Shown here piece after piece: positions 1 through 12,200 of a stretch of 64,000 bases of DNA. The stretch spans positions 29,900,034 through 29,964,033 of the forward strand of contig NC_134829.1 of NCBI RefSeq assembly GCF_004210375.1, written 5' to 3'. The notes under the pieces were generated by a model. The model worked only from the letters and a program-made list of their open reading frames with translations, ran no database searches and was not told where the DNA came from. The DNA is from Tachypleus tridentatus. Its lineage: Eukaryota > Arthropoda > Merostomata > Xiphosura > Limulidae. Every line of letters begins with the position of its first letter. The first letter of the stretch is position 1. Both the position numbers and the translations under genes were made by a program.

Positions 1-147
1 CCGCTATTCGTTGGTAAAAGAGCAGCCCAAAACTTGGCAGTAGGTGGTGATGACTAGCTGCCTTCCCTCTAGTCTTATACTGCTAAATTAGGGACGGCTA
101 GCTCAGATAAACCTCGTGTAGCTTTGCGCGAAATTCAAAACAAACCA
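1..147 (+). repeat. tRNA-derived SINE (family A), cut by window start
   Basis: This is the 3' half of the abundant SINE: GGTGATGACTAGCTGCCTTC, ACTGCTAAATTAGGGACGGC, and GTGTAGCTTTGCGCGAAATT followed by an A-rich tail. The tRNA-like head lies outside the window. Confidence 0.92.
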
Positions 148-164
148 AATCCTCTTCTTTTGTT

Positions 165-366
165 CTCCAGGGACGGGTGTGGCTCATTGTTAGTGTGCTC
201 GGCCTGTGAATAAAAACGTTTGCGGCTGGTCATCATATCCCAGTATCTAGTCAAACAAGATTATTAGTGGATGTTTTTAATTAGTTGTCTTCCCTCTAGT
301 CAACCAGCTTATAATCGGGGACGGCTATGTGCAGCTAGCCCTTGCTTCAAAATTTTCAAATAAACC
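165..366 (+). repeat. Diverged family A SINE
   Basis: The order of SINE landmarks is kept (tRNA-like head, TTAGTTGTCTTCCCTCTAGT, GGGGACGGCTATGTGCAGCT, A-rich tail) but with many changes and a deletion. It is older than its neighbours. Confidence 0.6.
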
Positions 367-367
367 T

Positions 368-650
368 GGGACCTGGCATGGCCTAGCACGTTAAGGCGTG
401 CGCTTCGTAATCTGAGGGTCGCGGGTTCGTGCCCGAGTCGCGCCAAAACATGCTCGCCCTCCCAGCCGTGGGGGCGTTATAATGTTACGGTCAATCCCAC
501 TATTCGTTGGTAAAAGAGTAGCCCAAGAGTTGGCGGTGGATGATGATGACTAGCTGCCTTCCCTCTATTCTTACACTGCTAAATTAGGGACGGCTAGCAC
601 AGATAGCCCTCGAGTTGCTTTGTGCGAAATTCCCAAACAAACAAACAAAA
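368..650 (+). repeat. Full-length family A SINE
   Basis: The head CCTGGCATGGCCTAGCACGT with TTCGTAATCTGAGGGTCGCG and GGGTTCGTGCCCGAGTCGCG resembles a tRNA-Thr(CGT). The conserved body and the tail AAACAAACAAACAAAAATAA follow. This is a good reference copy. Confidence 0.95.
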
Positions 651-2798
651 ATAAATCTGATGTCATAAAGACAAATGTACACAACGTGTGGTGTTTATAA
701 ACAGTCTCATCTCTTACATAAAAGCTTCAAGATGTAGCATCCAGTCAATCCACATTAGGAATGATCACAACGTAAAACAGTTTGTTGTCACATTACAACT
801 AAAGGGGCCGTCACTTAATTTTGTATTTGAGTTTGTTGAGGAATATTGATGGAATAATTTTCTTTGTTCCATAGTTACAAGTTGAAGACTTTTCAATACG
901 TCGTGATAATTAACGTACTGTTTTTGATTTAATATACTACAAAATGTGTGTTATTATTTATGTGTTTAAAAATAAATCGATCGCATATAGAGAGTATATT
1001 CAAATCAAATTATGCGTTATTAGACTTCATCTGTGACAAATACCTTGCAATGAAGTATACGCTTTTTACGAACCGGCGAAGAACTAGGCCTATCACATTT
1101 TAAAACCCTCTAATACTTATCTAATCCCTGAAAGATTTTTCATGAATTACAAGACTGCATAAAGGACTGGATTAAGAATGTAGTATTTAAAAATGCGATA
1201 GGCCTAATACTAATAACACTATTACTGACATTAATACACTAGTTTTAACTTTATTACAAAGGCAGACGAAGTCTAGTGATTACTCCGCTTGGATTTTAAA
1301 TCCGAGGATTCGTGATTCGCAAACTTGCAACAAAAACTCCCTCCGTATACCCTATACCTATAAGGGTGGCGCATAATTTGACTGTTTGACTTGTACTGCC
1401 TTCAATTAGTGTCACCACTAACAGTCGTTACGTCATTTTGCGCAAAAATATGAAATAATACTACAAGTAACGCTAACTAAAGCTTAGTGGGTTATTTGTT
1501 TTATAGAGATATTACACAGTAACGTTAATATGTAATCTTTATGTGTTTTAACTTCTAAAAGTATGAGTAAAGACCCTCTAGTTGACTTTTGACAACTACC
1601 AAAGTTTTCACTTTGTACCAGTCTATATAGTATTCACTCATCGATAAGTAATATAAAATAGTTTAACCACTATAAAACGTGATCGTTACTAAATAACTAA
1701 ATAATACAGTATATTACAAAACCAACAACAAAAAACAGACACGTATTAGTTATTCAAATTTTTGTTATATGTTCGGTAATAAATAAATCAGACTTATACT
1801 TTCTCTCTTATTTGTGCGAATTTCTTTTAATATTTACAATTGTAGAAACTAACTAAAAACATTTATGTTGCACCAACTTGTTAAGCGAAATAAAAACATA
1901 TAATTAGTTTCTGATACTTTGAAAGCAAATATGTACACGTTTCGTATGTCCATGACACCAGGTGTTCCTTCTCGTTTACGTTGGTTTCCCTAATCATGAC
2001 CGACAGCAATACGCAAGCAGAAGAGAGTATGAATTTCTTGTATTTCTGTTACGTTGTCACGAATTTCATCAACATCCACGCCGCGCTTTAATGTAGCCGT
2101 ACAGATACGTCTGAAAACCTCGTCGCACAGCAGCACAAAGCCGTAGCTTATAACCGGCAGCGTTCATGAATTTTAATCCGTTTCTGTGGTAAGAAGGTTG
2201 AACAATGTTTTACATTCTGGCGACAGCGGATGATTTGGACAGCAGACATGCTTCTGTCGTGAAGACATCGTTTCAATTGTTTGTTTGTGTGTGTACGTGG
2301 AACTTACAAAGTTATGACTGGCCAGTCTGCCAACGTTTGCAAGACATGAACAGGCTCTACCCCTCCCAAGTCCCGATGTCAGTTTCTACCAGAACGATAT
2401 ATATTGTGATTAAATTATACTTTCAAATTAAGTTACGCTCACTGTTTTTCTCGCGCTTATCTCCTCCTGTCAACAGTACAAGGTCTACAATCACTGTTTC
2501 CTATAGCAGCGGCCTCTAGTTGCGAGATGATGAGCAAGAGTTTTTCTTGTTTTTTTTTTATGGTGTTCACGCCAATGAAAGCGAGTTCAAAAGAAATATT
2601 TTTTATTAAATAGAAAAATCTCTATGTTTCTGCCTTTTTAGTACACTTGGTTATAATAAACTATAACAAAAATTTATTTTACAAATACATTTGTTTATTC
2701 CTTCTTATTTTTTCTTCAGTAGCTTTTTAACGCCACCGTGAACGTAAAAATGTTTATACTGATGATTCTTAAAACCGTTATGAATTAATAAGGAATAA
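651..2798. other. No gene recognised
   Basis: AT-rich apart from a more GC-balanced part at about 1960-2520. The open frames there (plus 2205-2519; minus 2168-1990) match nothing I can name with confidence. Confidence 0.5.
1258..1450 (+). repeat. Possible tRNA-headed SINE (family C)
   Basis: GTCTAGTGATTACTCCGCTT and GGATTCGTGATTCGC look like A- and B-box-like parts. A related head occurs at 56727. The body is not shared with families A or B. Confidence 0.4.
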
Positions 2799-2921
2799 GT
2801 GTTGTTGTTTTGAATTACGCACAAAGCTACACAATGGGCTATCTGTGCTCTGCCCACCACGGGTATCGAAACCTGGATGTTAGTGTTGTAACTCTGCAGA
2901 CATACCGTTGAGCCACTGGGA
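2799..2921 (-). repeat. tRNA-headed short SINE (family B)
   Basis: On the minus strand: CCAGTGGCTCAACGGTATGT, then CAACACTAACATCCAGGTTT, CGATACCCGTGGTGGGCAGA, GATAGCCCATTGTGTAGCTT TGTGCGTAATTC. The protein-like frame over it is an artefact. Confidence 0.88.
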
Positions 2922-3124
2922 AAAAAACCCAACTAATTTTAGATTAAATCTCTCCATAGAGAAGACGAGTTTTGTATATTATATATTAGTAGTAGAAGGG
3001 TGAAAAACACAAACACCCCCTTGAACGAGAGTGTAGTTTACTTATTTATTTTAGTGCAAACTCATGGAAAATATGATCTGTTTTATCCACCGCCCACTTT
3101 CAGTCGATCCCTTATGATAGCGTT

Positions 3125-3376
3125 TTAAGTCACTAAAATTACTCGACTCGCAATATACGGGTCGAGAGTTCGAATACCATCAACGAACGTGCTAGCTCTT
3201 TCAGCCGAGGGGGCGTTACAATGTCACGATCAACTCTCAACCTTTCTTGAGTAAAAGGACATCACAAGGGTTAGTGGTGGATGGTGTTTATTGGCTACCT
3301 TTTATTTAGCGTATCACTTCAAAATTAAGAATGACTATCGCAGATAGTCTACGAGTAGCTTTGCGCTAAATTCCAC
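3125..3376 (+). repeat. Old family A SINE
   Basis: Landmarks CGACTCGCAATATACGGGTC, TTTCAGCCGAGGGGGCGTTA and GAGTAGCTTTGCGCTAAATT are present in order, with many substitutions between them. Confidence 0.8.
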
Positions 3377-3607
3377 AAACCGTGAATGTACTGAATAAAA
3401 CATTTTAACAGTATTTTAAAGAAGCATTTCTTATGCGAAATTTTATGAGCAAAAAAATTTTGTTTGACTTAGTTAAACAAAAACAGCAGAGTTTCAATTC
3501 CTAAGACCTACTAAAAATCAATATAAAGCTTATGATACTATCGTAGCTGGAGAGGTCATGTTACCTTATAATATGTTGGGATAGTTGGTACTAATATTTT
3601 ACACGGG

Positions 3608-3815
3608 GTTTGAATTTCGTGCAACTCTACACAAGGACTAGTTACACTAGTCGTCCGTAATTTAATATTAGAAGACTAGAGCCAACTCTTCGGCTACTCC
3701 GTTACCAAAGAATAGTGGGATTGACTGAAACGCTATAAAATTCCGACGGCTGAGAGGGCGAGCATGTTTCGTGAGACAAGGATTCGACCACGCGAACCAT
3801 AGGTTAGATGATCTG
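3608..3815 (-). repeat. Family A SINE
   Basis: The reverse-oriented body carries GAATAGTGGGATTGACTGAA and GGGCGAGCATGTTTCG. The head is decayed. Confidence 0.82.
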
Positions 3816-4049
3816 TTACACGTGTAAGACACAACACGTTCGTTTAAAGTATCTCAGAATTTTTCATTTTTGTGATAAAATAATTAAACCTATTGTACAT
3901 TGAATAACGTTTTTAAGTTATGATTAATAAAATTGTTCTTCGTTTTAATTCAAAGATCTCCGAGGCAAAAATATCCTCTGCATGATTACAATTTACTTTA
4001 TAAACTGTTAATCCCCCCTTTTATTCACTAAACTCCATTTATTATCATT

Positions 4050-4298
4050 ATGTTTGTTTTTAAATTTCGTGCAAAGCTACACGAGGGCTATCTGCGCTAG
4101 CTATCCCTAAGTTAGCAGTGTAAGGTTAGAGGGAAGGCAACTAGTCATCGCCAACCACCGCCAACTCTTGAGCAACGAATAGTGGGGTTGATCTTTACTT
4201 TATAACGCTCCCACGGCTGAAAGGGCAAGCGTGTTTGGTGTGACGGGGATTCGAGCCCGCGACCCTCAGATTACGAGTCGAACGCCTTAACCCACCTT
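4050..4298 (-). repeat. Family A SINE, nearly complete
   Basis: It runs from the tail (TTCGTGCAAAGCTACACGAG) to the tRNA-like head (GATTACGAGTCGAACGCCTT). It lies immediately left of the hAT remnant. Confidence 0.92.
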
Positions 4299-4659
4299 AT
4301 TGTTAAAAAAGCAATACTTTCCAAACTGTGCGGGATATTTCAAAATTTCGAGGGAAACAGCGATATTGACATCTGTCGGACATCGCGAGAACTACTAGCT
4401 CGAGATATTTCACAGTTTTAACATTAAATCGCGCTATATTCCTTTCGATGACTTTATCGATATTTTGAAACAAGTTTTTGTTTACTTCTATTTTTGCCTA
4501 CGCCAGTAACTTCTCGCGCTATTTCGTTTCTTAGGTTTTGTATATAAATAGCTGTCGACTCTCCGGATCCGTCAGTAATCGATATAAATGAAGGGTGTTG
4601 TGTTGAAGTGTCTGCGAGGTCTAGCAAAGTTCAGGGAATTATTTTGTTGATATTTAGTC

Positions 4660-6470
4660 CTTGTGTATAAAAATGAAAAATTTGTGAACATTAATAAGAA
4701 GTGTGGGAGTAAAGAAAAAGATGGCGAACCACAGACCAGTGGAAAAGTTGTGAAGAATCGGAAATATGATGATAGTTATCTAGATTTTGGTTTTACTTCA
4801 GTAGATGTCAATCACAGTGAGTATCATGTCTAAAAGATTTAGCTCCAGAGTGCATGCTTCCAAGTAAACTAAAACGTCACTTAGAGACCAATCATCCTAA
4901 CATGTCTAGGAAATCCCGTGATTATTTTACCAGAAAGTTAGAAGAATTGAAAGAACAAAAATGTACATTTTTGAAACAATCATCAATACCAAACAATGCT
5001 TTGCTAGCATCCTACAAAATGGCACATAGAGTCACGAAATATATAAAGCCTCACACCATCGCAGAAGAACTGATTTTACGTGCTGCAGTGGATATGGCGA
5101 ACATTATGGTCGGTGAATCTGCGGGAAGGTTGCTTTTATCCAACAGTACTACCAGTCATACAATCCAACACATAACCGAAAACCTCAACTATCAGCTGAT
5201 TAAAAAAATGAAAGGGAAGGAATTTAAGTTACAGCTAGATGAGGCGACGGATAATAACAAGGATGTTTATATGATTTGTTACACACGGTTCGTGGATGGT
5301 AATAAAATTGTGAAAAATCTTCTCTTTTGTAAAAATATCACTGCACGTACAAAGGCTCAAGACTTGTTAGAGATTCTTGATACTTTTATGCGTGAAAACA
5401 ACTTAGACTGGACTAAGTGCGTTGGCGTCTGTACCGATGGTGATCGCTCTATGTCTGGATGTTATGGAGGATTGCAGGCACTCATACGAAGCAAAGTTCT
5501 TGATGCATTGTGGACCCACTGCATAACCAACAAGGAAGCCCTTGCGTCAAAGCATCTGAGTCCTCCACTGAACCTAGTCTTGGAAAGTGTGTTGAACATG
5601 GTGACCTTTATAAAAACTCGGCCACAGAAGGCGAGTTAAAAAGAAAACTGTGTAAGGATGTGGGATCCGAGCACACATATTTGTTGTGCTACTGTAGCTC
5701 GCGATGGCTCTCCCCTGTGTTCGAATGACGACAGGAACTATACTCTTATCTCGAAGAAGAAACACACGAATGTGCTAAAACTTCTTGGATACTGATTCTT
5801 TTTATCAAAATTAACATACCTGTGAGATCTCTTCGAAAAACTTAATGTGTTGAATTTCTCTCTGCAGAGAAGCAACACGCACATTCTGAAACTCGCAGAC
5901 AAGGTTTCAGCCTTCAGAAAAAGTTACTACTATAGAGAAGAAAAATGAATGAAAATGGTGACAAAGACTGTTTTCTCCTGTAGCAGCAGTTTGTTATATC
6001 CAATAAAGTTTATTTGACCCACGAACTAAAATCTGTTTATTGAGGAGCATCTAACACAGCTCAGTGACTGGTTTGAAAATTACTTTCCAGAAGATATGCA
6101 TGGATCCAAAACACATTTAAAGCTAAAGTCCCATCTGAATTTACTTCTGCAGAAGAAGAAAATCTTATTTAGCTGTCTTATGAAAAGACTTTAAAAACAA
6201 AATTTGGCAGCATGGAACTAACTGAGATTTGGATATCAGTAAAAGATGGATATACGCTGCTAAGTACTAAAGCTCAGCGAATTCTAATTTCATTTGCGAC
6301 GTCATATTTCTGCGAAGCTGGGTTTTCGGCGGTTGCTGTGATAAAAAGCAAATACCACGCAATTCTCAATGTGGAATAGGAAATTAGAGTGGCGGTGTTC
6401 AATCAGATTACAAGGTTTGAGAAGCTGTGCAGTGTCCAACAGGTGCACACATTCCATCAGTAATTGTGGT
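4660..6470 (+). mobile_element. Broken hAT transposon with ZBED5/SCAND3-like transposase
   Basis: An open frame at 4854-5639 (261 codons) carries the end of a BED zinc finger (LPSKLKRHLETNHPNMSRKS), the hAT core with LQLDEATDNNKDVYMICYTR and CVGVCTDGDRSMSGCYGGLQ, and HCITNKEALASKHLS. Before it, 4690-4840 holds YLDFGFTSVD, but the first zinc-binding Cys pair is missing. After the frame closes, later pieces continue to the hAT dimerisation tail near 6290-6460 (ISFATSYFCEAGFSAVAVIK, SKYHAILNVE, then RFEKLCSVQQ). Several stops and shifts follow 5640, so it is dead. Terminal inverted repeats were not resolved. Such transposases have also been domesticated, but nothing here suggests that. Confidence 0.88.
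4854..5639 (+). pseudogene. hAT (ZBED-like) transposase core fragment
   Basis: This is the 261-codon open part of the hAT transposase. Visible landmarks are the His-x5-His end of the BED finger at residues about 9-15, acidic LDEATD at about 127-132, CTDGDRSMSG at about 191-200, and THCITNKEALASKHL at about 220-234, the latter typical of the SCAND3/ZBED5/FAM200 group. The ATG is internal: homology continues upstream, so this is not a true start. Confidence 0.88.
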
Positions 6471-6603
6471 TATTTAAAAATGAAATATTGTTTTTACTTT
6501 CAATTTACGTGTATTATTCTTTCATACGGCTACTAAGCTGTTTGGACATAAATACGTAATGTTTAGATTTGACTGCTTAATAAATGGTTTAGCACTTCAC
6601 AAC

Positions 6604-6905
6604 AGCGTATCCAAAACTTTCTCGGTTTACGGCGCCCTTTGTGTCTCAGCAATTTTTTTCACGTCGCCCACAGGCAAAAAGGAAAACCAATTTTGTTTTG
6701 TAGTTGTAGACTATAACGCCATCTCTTAGCAATAAATTGCATAAATATTATTTACTGATCTTCATCCTCATGGACGTAACATTGAACTATCATTTTCTTA
6801 TGAATAGAAAGACATATTTTAATTTTTTTAGTATTATACATTCATTTGTAAAAATATTCTTTAACTGACAAGTGCAGTTTGTTTCTCAACCTTTTCAATA
6901 CGATG
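6604..6905 (+). mobile_element. hAT terminal sequence (possible MITE)
   Basis: From 6604 the sequence CAGCGTATCCAAAACTTTCT followed by CGGTTTACGGCGCCC looks like the outer end of a ZBED-type hAT element, pointing rightward. It lies 130 bases past the transposase remnant but in left-end orientation, so it belongs to a second element or a rearranged one. The other end is not clear; a pyrimidine-rich CTCAACCTTTTC near 6888 may be it. Confidence 0.4.
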
Positions 6906-6971
6906 GACAGTTGTGATATCTCTCTAGCTTGTGAGAGTAAAAAATGAATATTGTGACGATTTATACTCCAG

Positions 6972-7154
6972 TATCTAGGCCAGGTGAGTTAAGGCGTTTG
7001 AGTCGTAATCTGAGGGTCGCGGGTTCGAACCACTTGCTCTTTCAGCCGTGGTGGCGTTATAATGTAACAGTTAATCCCATCATTTGTTGGAAAAACTAAC
7101 CCAAGAGTTGGTGGTGCTCGTTTAGCTTTGCGCGAAATTCACAAACAAACAAAC
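6972..7154 (+). repeat. Family A SINE with internal deletion
   Basis: The head GGCCAGGTGAGTTAAGGCGT and the body to CCAAGAGTTGGTGGTG are present. The sequence then jumps to GTTTAGCTTTGCGCGAAATT, losing about 90 bases of the 3' domain. Confidence 0.88.
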
Positions 7155-9170
7155 TTGAGTATATTTTCAGTTTTCTCTCGTTTGTTTGTGAAGTTACAAT
7201 CACCGGCAAGGTGACTTTGACTGGACCCACACCTGTATGCGGACTGGTGGTATAGAAACTAGCCAATTATTAATGGATTACCAACTTTTAACACTACTTT
7301 ATTCTGATCTTAAAAACTGAACAGTTATTGAACTATAAATAGATTTCAAATAACCAATAATCATTTTAAGTGTGTGCTAGTAAAATGTATATAATATCAC
7401 AACGACATTGATTGAATGTTTAACTGTGTGGACGTGACGCCATCTTTTGACAACATACTATAACAATATTGCAATTGTCTGCACCATTTCTATCATAAAA
7501 ACAGAAAACTAGTCTCAACGTATTTATGACCGCTTACAAACATAATTAATGGACACGTACACAGTTATGATTCCTCTCGAAATTACTATCCCAAATCTAT
7601 CGTCACGTTCTTTAGTTGCCTAAATATTTGACACATAAACATAACGCTTATCTTAAAAATTAATTGTAAGGTGAACGTAACTAATCACTCACTATATTTT
7701 TGCTTTATCAAGAGACAAGAAGATGCGACAGAAGTAATTAAAGTATGTGGTTATCCTTTTGTGTCGTGTAAAAAACGCATACTTTGTAATTTGTCTTTCG
7801 TTTTGTCTTTATTATTCAGGAAGACGAGTTACATTGAATACTCATATTTTCACCTTTTTGTATTTAAGTTGCCCGTTTTTTTCCGACCACATAAAAAATA
7901 CAAAACTTGTTTTTGCGTCTCCGTCATCATTAAAACAATGATTTTTATCAACGTGTCCGAACCCTATAGTTTAAAAATTAAACTACTGTGCATCTCATTT
8001 TGTTTGTAAAGCAATAAAATTTGATACTGAAAAGAAAACAGTTATATTGAAAGAAACAAACATTTAAATAAGTGTGGTACATAAAATTTTAAATACAAAC
8101 GTGCCTTTATTGTTTGTTCACCTAAACAACACTTTGTCCATATAATGAAATAAATGGTCAGGCCAGACACTCCCGTAGTTCATTAGGAATTGCATCTAAT
8201 TTTGAACTGTGGACCAAAGGGAAGAAAACCAGTTGGTACAAACTTCCACCTGCAGCTGATACTCTTAATTTAATAATACAAACGACAGTAACTCTTATTA
8301 TACACTACAGCCAAACATGTTAAGTATATTTACCGACAATCCTCAGATTCCCATTTCAATTCCTCACCATTAGACCATATATATAGTTACATTTCAGCAA
8401 CCCTTATTATGAAATACTATTTTTTTTTTTAGACAATATGAAAGAAAGAATAAAATAAGTTGTGTTTAAACAGCAAAATACAATTCTCAGACATTTTTCC
8501 TGAATTACAAAGATATTCAAATTTAGTACTTTGCATGAACATGTAAGATCAAAACCAATAAAGCAAGTGTAAATAAAGGCTTGAAAAATATAACACTAAT
8601 ATCATTTCACAATGTAACATTTATTTATTTTAACATTTTTAACACTATATACAATATAACATCATTAAATCGGATTATCAGATAATGGAGTAACATTTAA
8701 TATCATCTGATGAAACAAATTATAATTAATCTAATTCTTTTAATAAAAGCATTTTATTTTAGAAACTGCAAAAACAGAAGGTGTTTTTTATATAAAATCA
8801 ATTACATGATTTTCTTGTGTTAAACCTATTAATGTTCAACACTCCATAGGATATAGATTATTTTTTTAGAGTTATAAACTCAAGCAGGTGTTTTACTGCT
8901 CTAGGTTTTATCAACATAAAAGCATGTCATTATCCATATCAATTTAAAATTTAGATTATGACTTCTGTAATACACAGTGGTCAACATCTAAGATCCTATG
9001 CATAAACTTCCATTTTCCTCATAACAGAAAAGGATTTAAAAATAAAATCAAAGATATAACAAAACAGGTGTTTAAATTCTTTATTTAAATATATTCTACT
9101 ATCTGTAGCAATGAATACAGCATTTAAAATATTGTACTCAATTCATAGTTTTCTCTTAAAAAGAAAACAT
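7155..9170. other. No gene recognised; right part probably EMC4 3' UTR
   Basis: AT-rich. The 112-codon plus frame at 7671-8009 has Phe/Lys/Ile-rich composition expected by chance. The EMC4 transcript must end somewhere between about 8.5 and 9.17 kb. Confidence 0.5.
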
Positions 9171-9209
9171 TTAACTTCTGAAGAATCCACCACCAGTAAA
9201 TTCCATTCT
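9171..9209 (-). CDS. EMC4: EMC4 exon 5 (last 12 codons and stop)
   Basis: After the acceptor TCTCTATTTCAG the exon reads [12 protein letters not shown] and stops at TAA (9173-9171). The human protein ends RMEFSGGGLLL, so this tiny exon is well supported despite its length. The 3' UTR must extend below 9171. Several TTTATT sequences on the plus strand (AATAAA on the transcript) occur between 8.6 and 9.1 kb, and I cannot choose the real poly(A) signal. Confidence 0.9.
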   Translation of the reverse strand, partial: RMEFTGGGFFRS

Positions 9210-12200
9210 CTGAAATAGAGAAAAATACACAAAATAAGCAGTGAAATTATAAAAATTATTGAAACTGGCAACAAGGAATTTTTCATTGAGAAGAAATGGT
9301 TTAGTTGTAGAGAAAAATGAATTTTTTTGGTAATAACAATGATTATTAGGCCAGATATATTTTGCAAAAAATATTGAAAAAACACAATACTAAGATATCT
9401 AATCACTTGATAAATATTTATAATAAAAAAAATCCAATTCCTAAAACGCTTGAAAAGACAAATTGACAAATAGATACATTTAATATATAAATTAAAAAGA
9501 AAATAAAAATACCAAAATATCAAGTGATTGTAATTATAAACATTCACATACCTAAACTAAAACTACTTGAATGATATAGACATTACTTCTGTATGCTACT
9601 GTTTTTATAATAAAAATGTGCAAGGTTAGATTTAGATATCCACTATCCATCTCACATTGGATAAACTTACATCATGCATTATTACGATAAGTTTATTGGA
9701 AACAGTTAACATTTCATATGTACTTTTGGCTGCTACAGTTCTACCAAATGTTCTAGTTTATTTTTTGTTTTGTTTTTGAATTTCATGTAAAGCTACACAA
9801 GGGCTATCTATGCTAGCTGTCCCTAATTTAGCAGTGTAAGACTAGAGAGAAGACAGCTAGTCATCACCAACTCTTGGGCTACTCTTTTACCAATGAATAG
9901 TGGGATTGACCATACATTATAACGCCCCCATGGCTGAAAAGGTGAGTACGTTTGGTGTGACGGGGATTCGAGCCTGTAACCCTCAGATTAGCATTCAAGT
10001 GCCTTAACCACCAGGACATGCTGGGCCTAACTGTTCTAGTACTCAATGAAAATGATATTCTCTGTTTGACTTGATATAGCAATTAACATTTTCCTGTGAA
10101 AGATTCAAAACAGAGAAGATAAAACTGACCATTTTAAACCATACTAATGGTACTTATTCAAATTATATACAAACAGGCAGTTTAGGTTGATTAAAAAAAA
10201 GGAATTATTTATAGTAAGACAGAACTGTTATGTTTAATGAACCCACCACCTAAATCATTATTTGATGAAAGTGTACATCTGTCTCTGCTTACAACTAGTG
10301 AAATACTGTCACCAAATGTAATACATATTCTTAGGAATCCCACAGAACTGAGATCTGTCTGTAGGAAGAGGAGGGAGTGGAATTTGGTTCTCACATCTCT
10401 GTCTTTCCTGTGCATTTAAATGGTGGGTCAGCTAGGTACCATTACTGATACTCTAGCACAGGGTTATTGACAAAGCAGTCTGGATGTGTTTTAAAACTGT
10501 TAATAATGATACAAGTCAGAAGCATAATCTTCTCAAAGTTTATTACTACAAATAGTAAAATATCTTGACGACAATCAGACAATGGCACACAAATCAGCTC
10601 AGAATTGTTGGAACACAATAAGAAGACAACTTCTCTAGCTGAAACACAATCAGAAAAAAACAACTTTTCTAGCTTTATTTATTTTCAGTCTTCTAGCATT
10701 TAGCAACAACAGCACTATTATTAAATTATGGCTAACTTTGAAACATCTTGGTGGATGCAGTGAAGATAGCCCAACTGCAATGAATAACAAATAAAAAACA
10801 TTTAAGAAACTTAACTTCTGTTTCTCCTTGACTGAAACAACCATCTAAGTTTCAGGAGCAGTTTTGGAAAAACTTGCTAACTCCAGGGGTCTAATGTAAT
10901 ACGTGGTGACCAGCAAAGTTTAAAGTGGTGCACAAAAATCTAAATTTGTAATACTCTTTGGTGACAACACTTTTACTTTATAGCATTAGAGAGCATTTCA
11001 ACATACACTGATCATGAGCTGAAAATGTTTGAAATGATGCTAACATGAAAGAGTACAATTGATGCTAGCCATGGCATAGGCATGTACAGGCTTCAGGCAA
11101 AGAAAGAAACTGTACAGGTAATCAGACATGTATAGGCTTCAGGCAAAGAATATGGTATAAGTATTTGGGTATGTACAGTGTTCAGGTATTGAGGAAAATG
11201 GTGTGAGCAACTGGGTATGTACAGGATTCAGGTATAGAGGAAAATGGTGTAAGCAATTGGGTATGTACAGGGTTCAGGTATAGAGGAAAATGGTGTGAGC
11301 AACTGGGTATGTACAGGGTGCAGGTATAGAGGAAAATGGTGTGAGCAACTGGGTATGTACAGGGTTCAGGTATAGAGGAAAATGGTGTGAGCAGTTAGTT
11401 ATTTACAAGTTTCATGTATGAAGGAAAAGAAAACAACCTTCCTTTAGAAAATTTAGAATAATGACACCATTACAACATAAATAAAATTTGCCTGAGTTTA
11501 ATAACAATTTGGTTCCAAAAAATGAAAATATATTCTGTAATAGAGAAAAAGTTCTCTTTCAGGTCCTAGAATAACAAGTGTATAATTTAACCTCTTCAAA
11601 AGTTTGAGCCATATTTTTATCACCAGAATGTTGAAGGTTTTACAAGGCAGGGGGAGCTGTATTGCCATTGCCCAAAGAGGACACATAAATAAAACTAAAA
11701 ATTAATGCCAATTATATTTTTTTTCTTTCTGACTTAATTTACCGAGAACCACTTAGTCCAATTTTAAATAATGTTTTGGTTTTCTGCCTAAAGTTCATGT
11801 TTTACACAAAATTAACATGAAAACTAAACTACAGAAGATAAAGTTCATGTTTTACACAAAATTAACATGAAAACTAAACTACAGAAGACAAGTTTACAGT
11901 TTTTGTTGTTACTATCATACCTGCTGTGGCTCCACAAAGTCTAACCAGTCTGATGCATGTGTAGGTAACAAACCCATCGAAGAACATTTGTACAATGCAA
12001 CTGCTAAACAAACTAGATTTCCAAATAGATACACAACTTTTTGGAAGAAAGCTTGGCTCCCTTCTATGAGTTTAAAGGCTAGTGACAAAACGAAAAAATA
12101 GAAAAGATAAATAAATATAATATAAAAAATAACAATGTAATTTTGTTGGATTTTATCAGAATAACTAATATTAAGAATCTCTTCCAATCCTAATCTAGAC

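Noticed and set aside
2205-2519. 104-codon plus-strand frame
   Set aside because: No recognisable domain, no splice or transcription signals; probably chance in a GC-richer patch.
7671-8009. 112-codon plus-strand frame
   Set aside because: Composition is that of AT-rich non-coding DNA and no motif is recognisable.
9143-9547. 134-codon minus-strand frame overlapping EMC4 exon 5
   Set aside because: It is in a different frame from the conserved 12-codon exon and is Phe/Ile/Tyr-rich chance sequence of the intron.
11085-11430. Regular repeats considered as a CRISPR-like array
   Set aside because: The units are contiguous without unique spacers and lie in an animal intron; it is a minisatellite.
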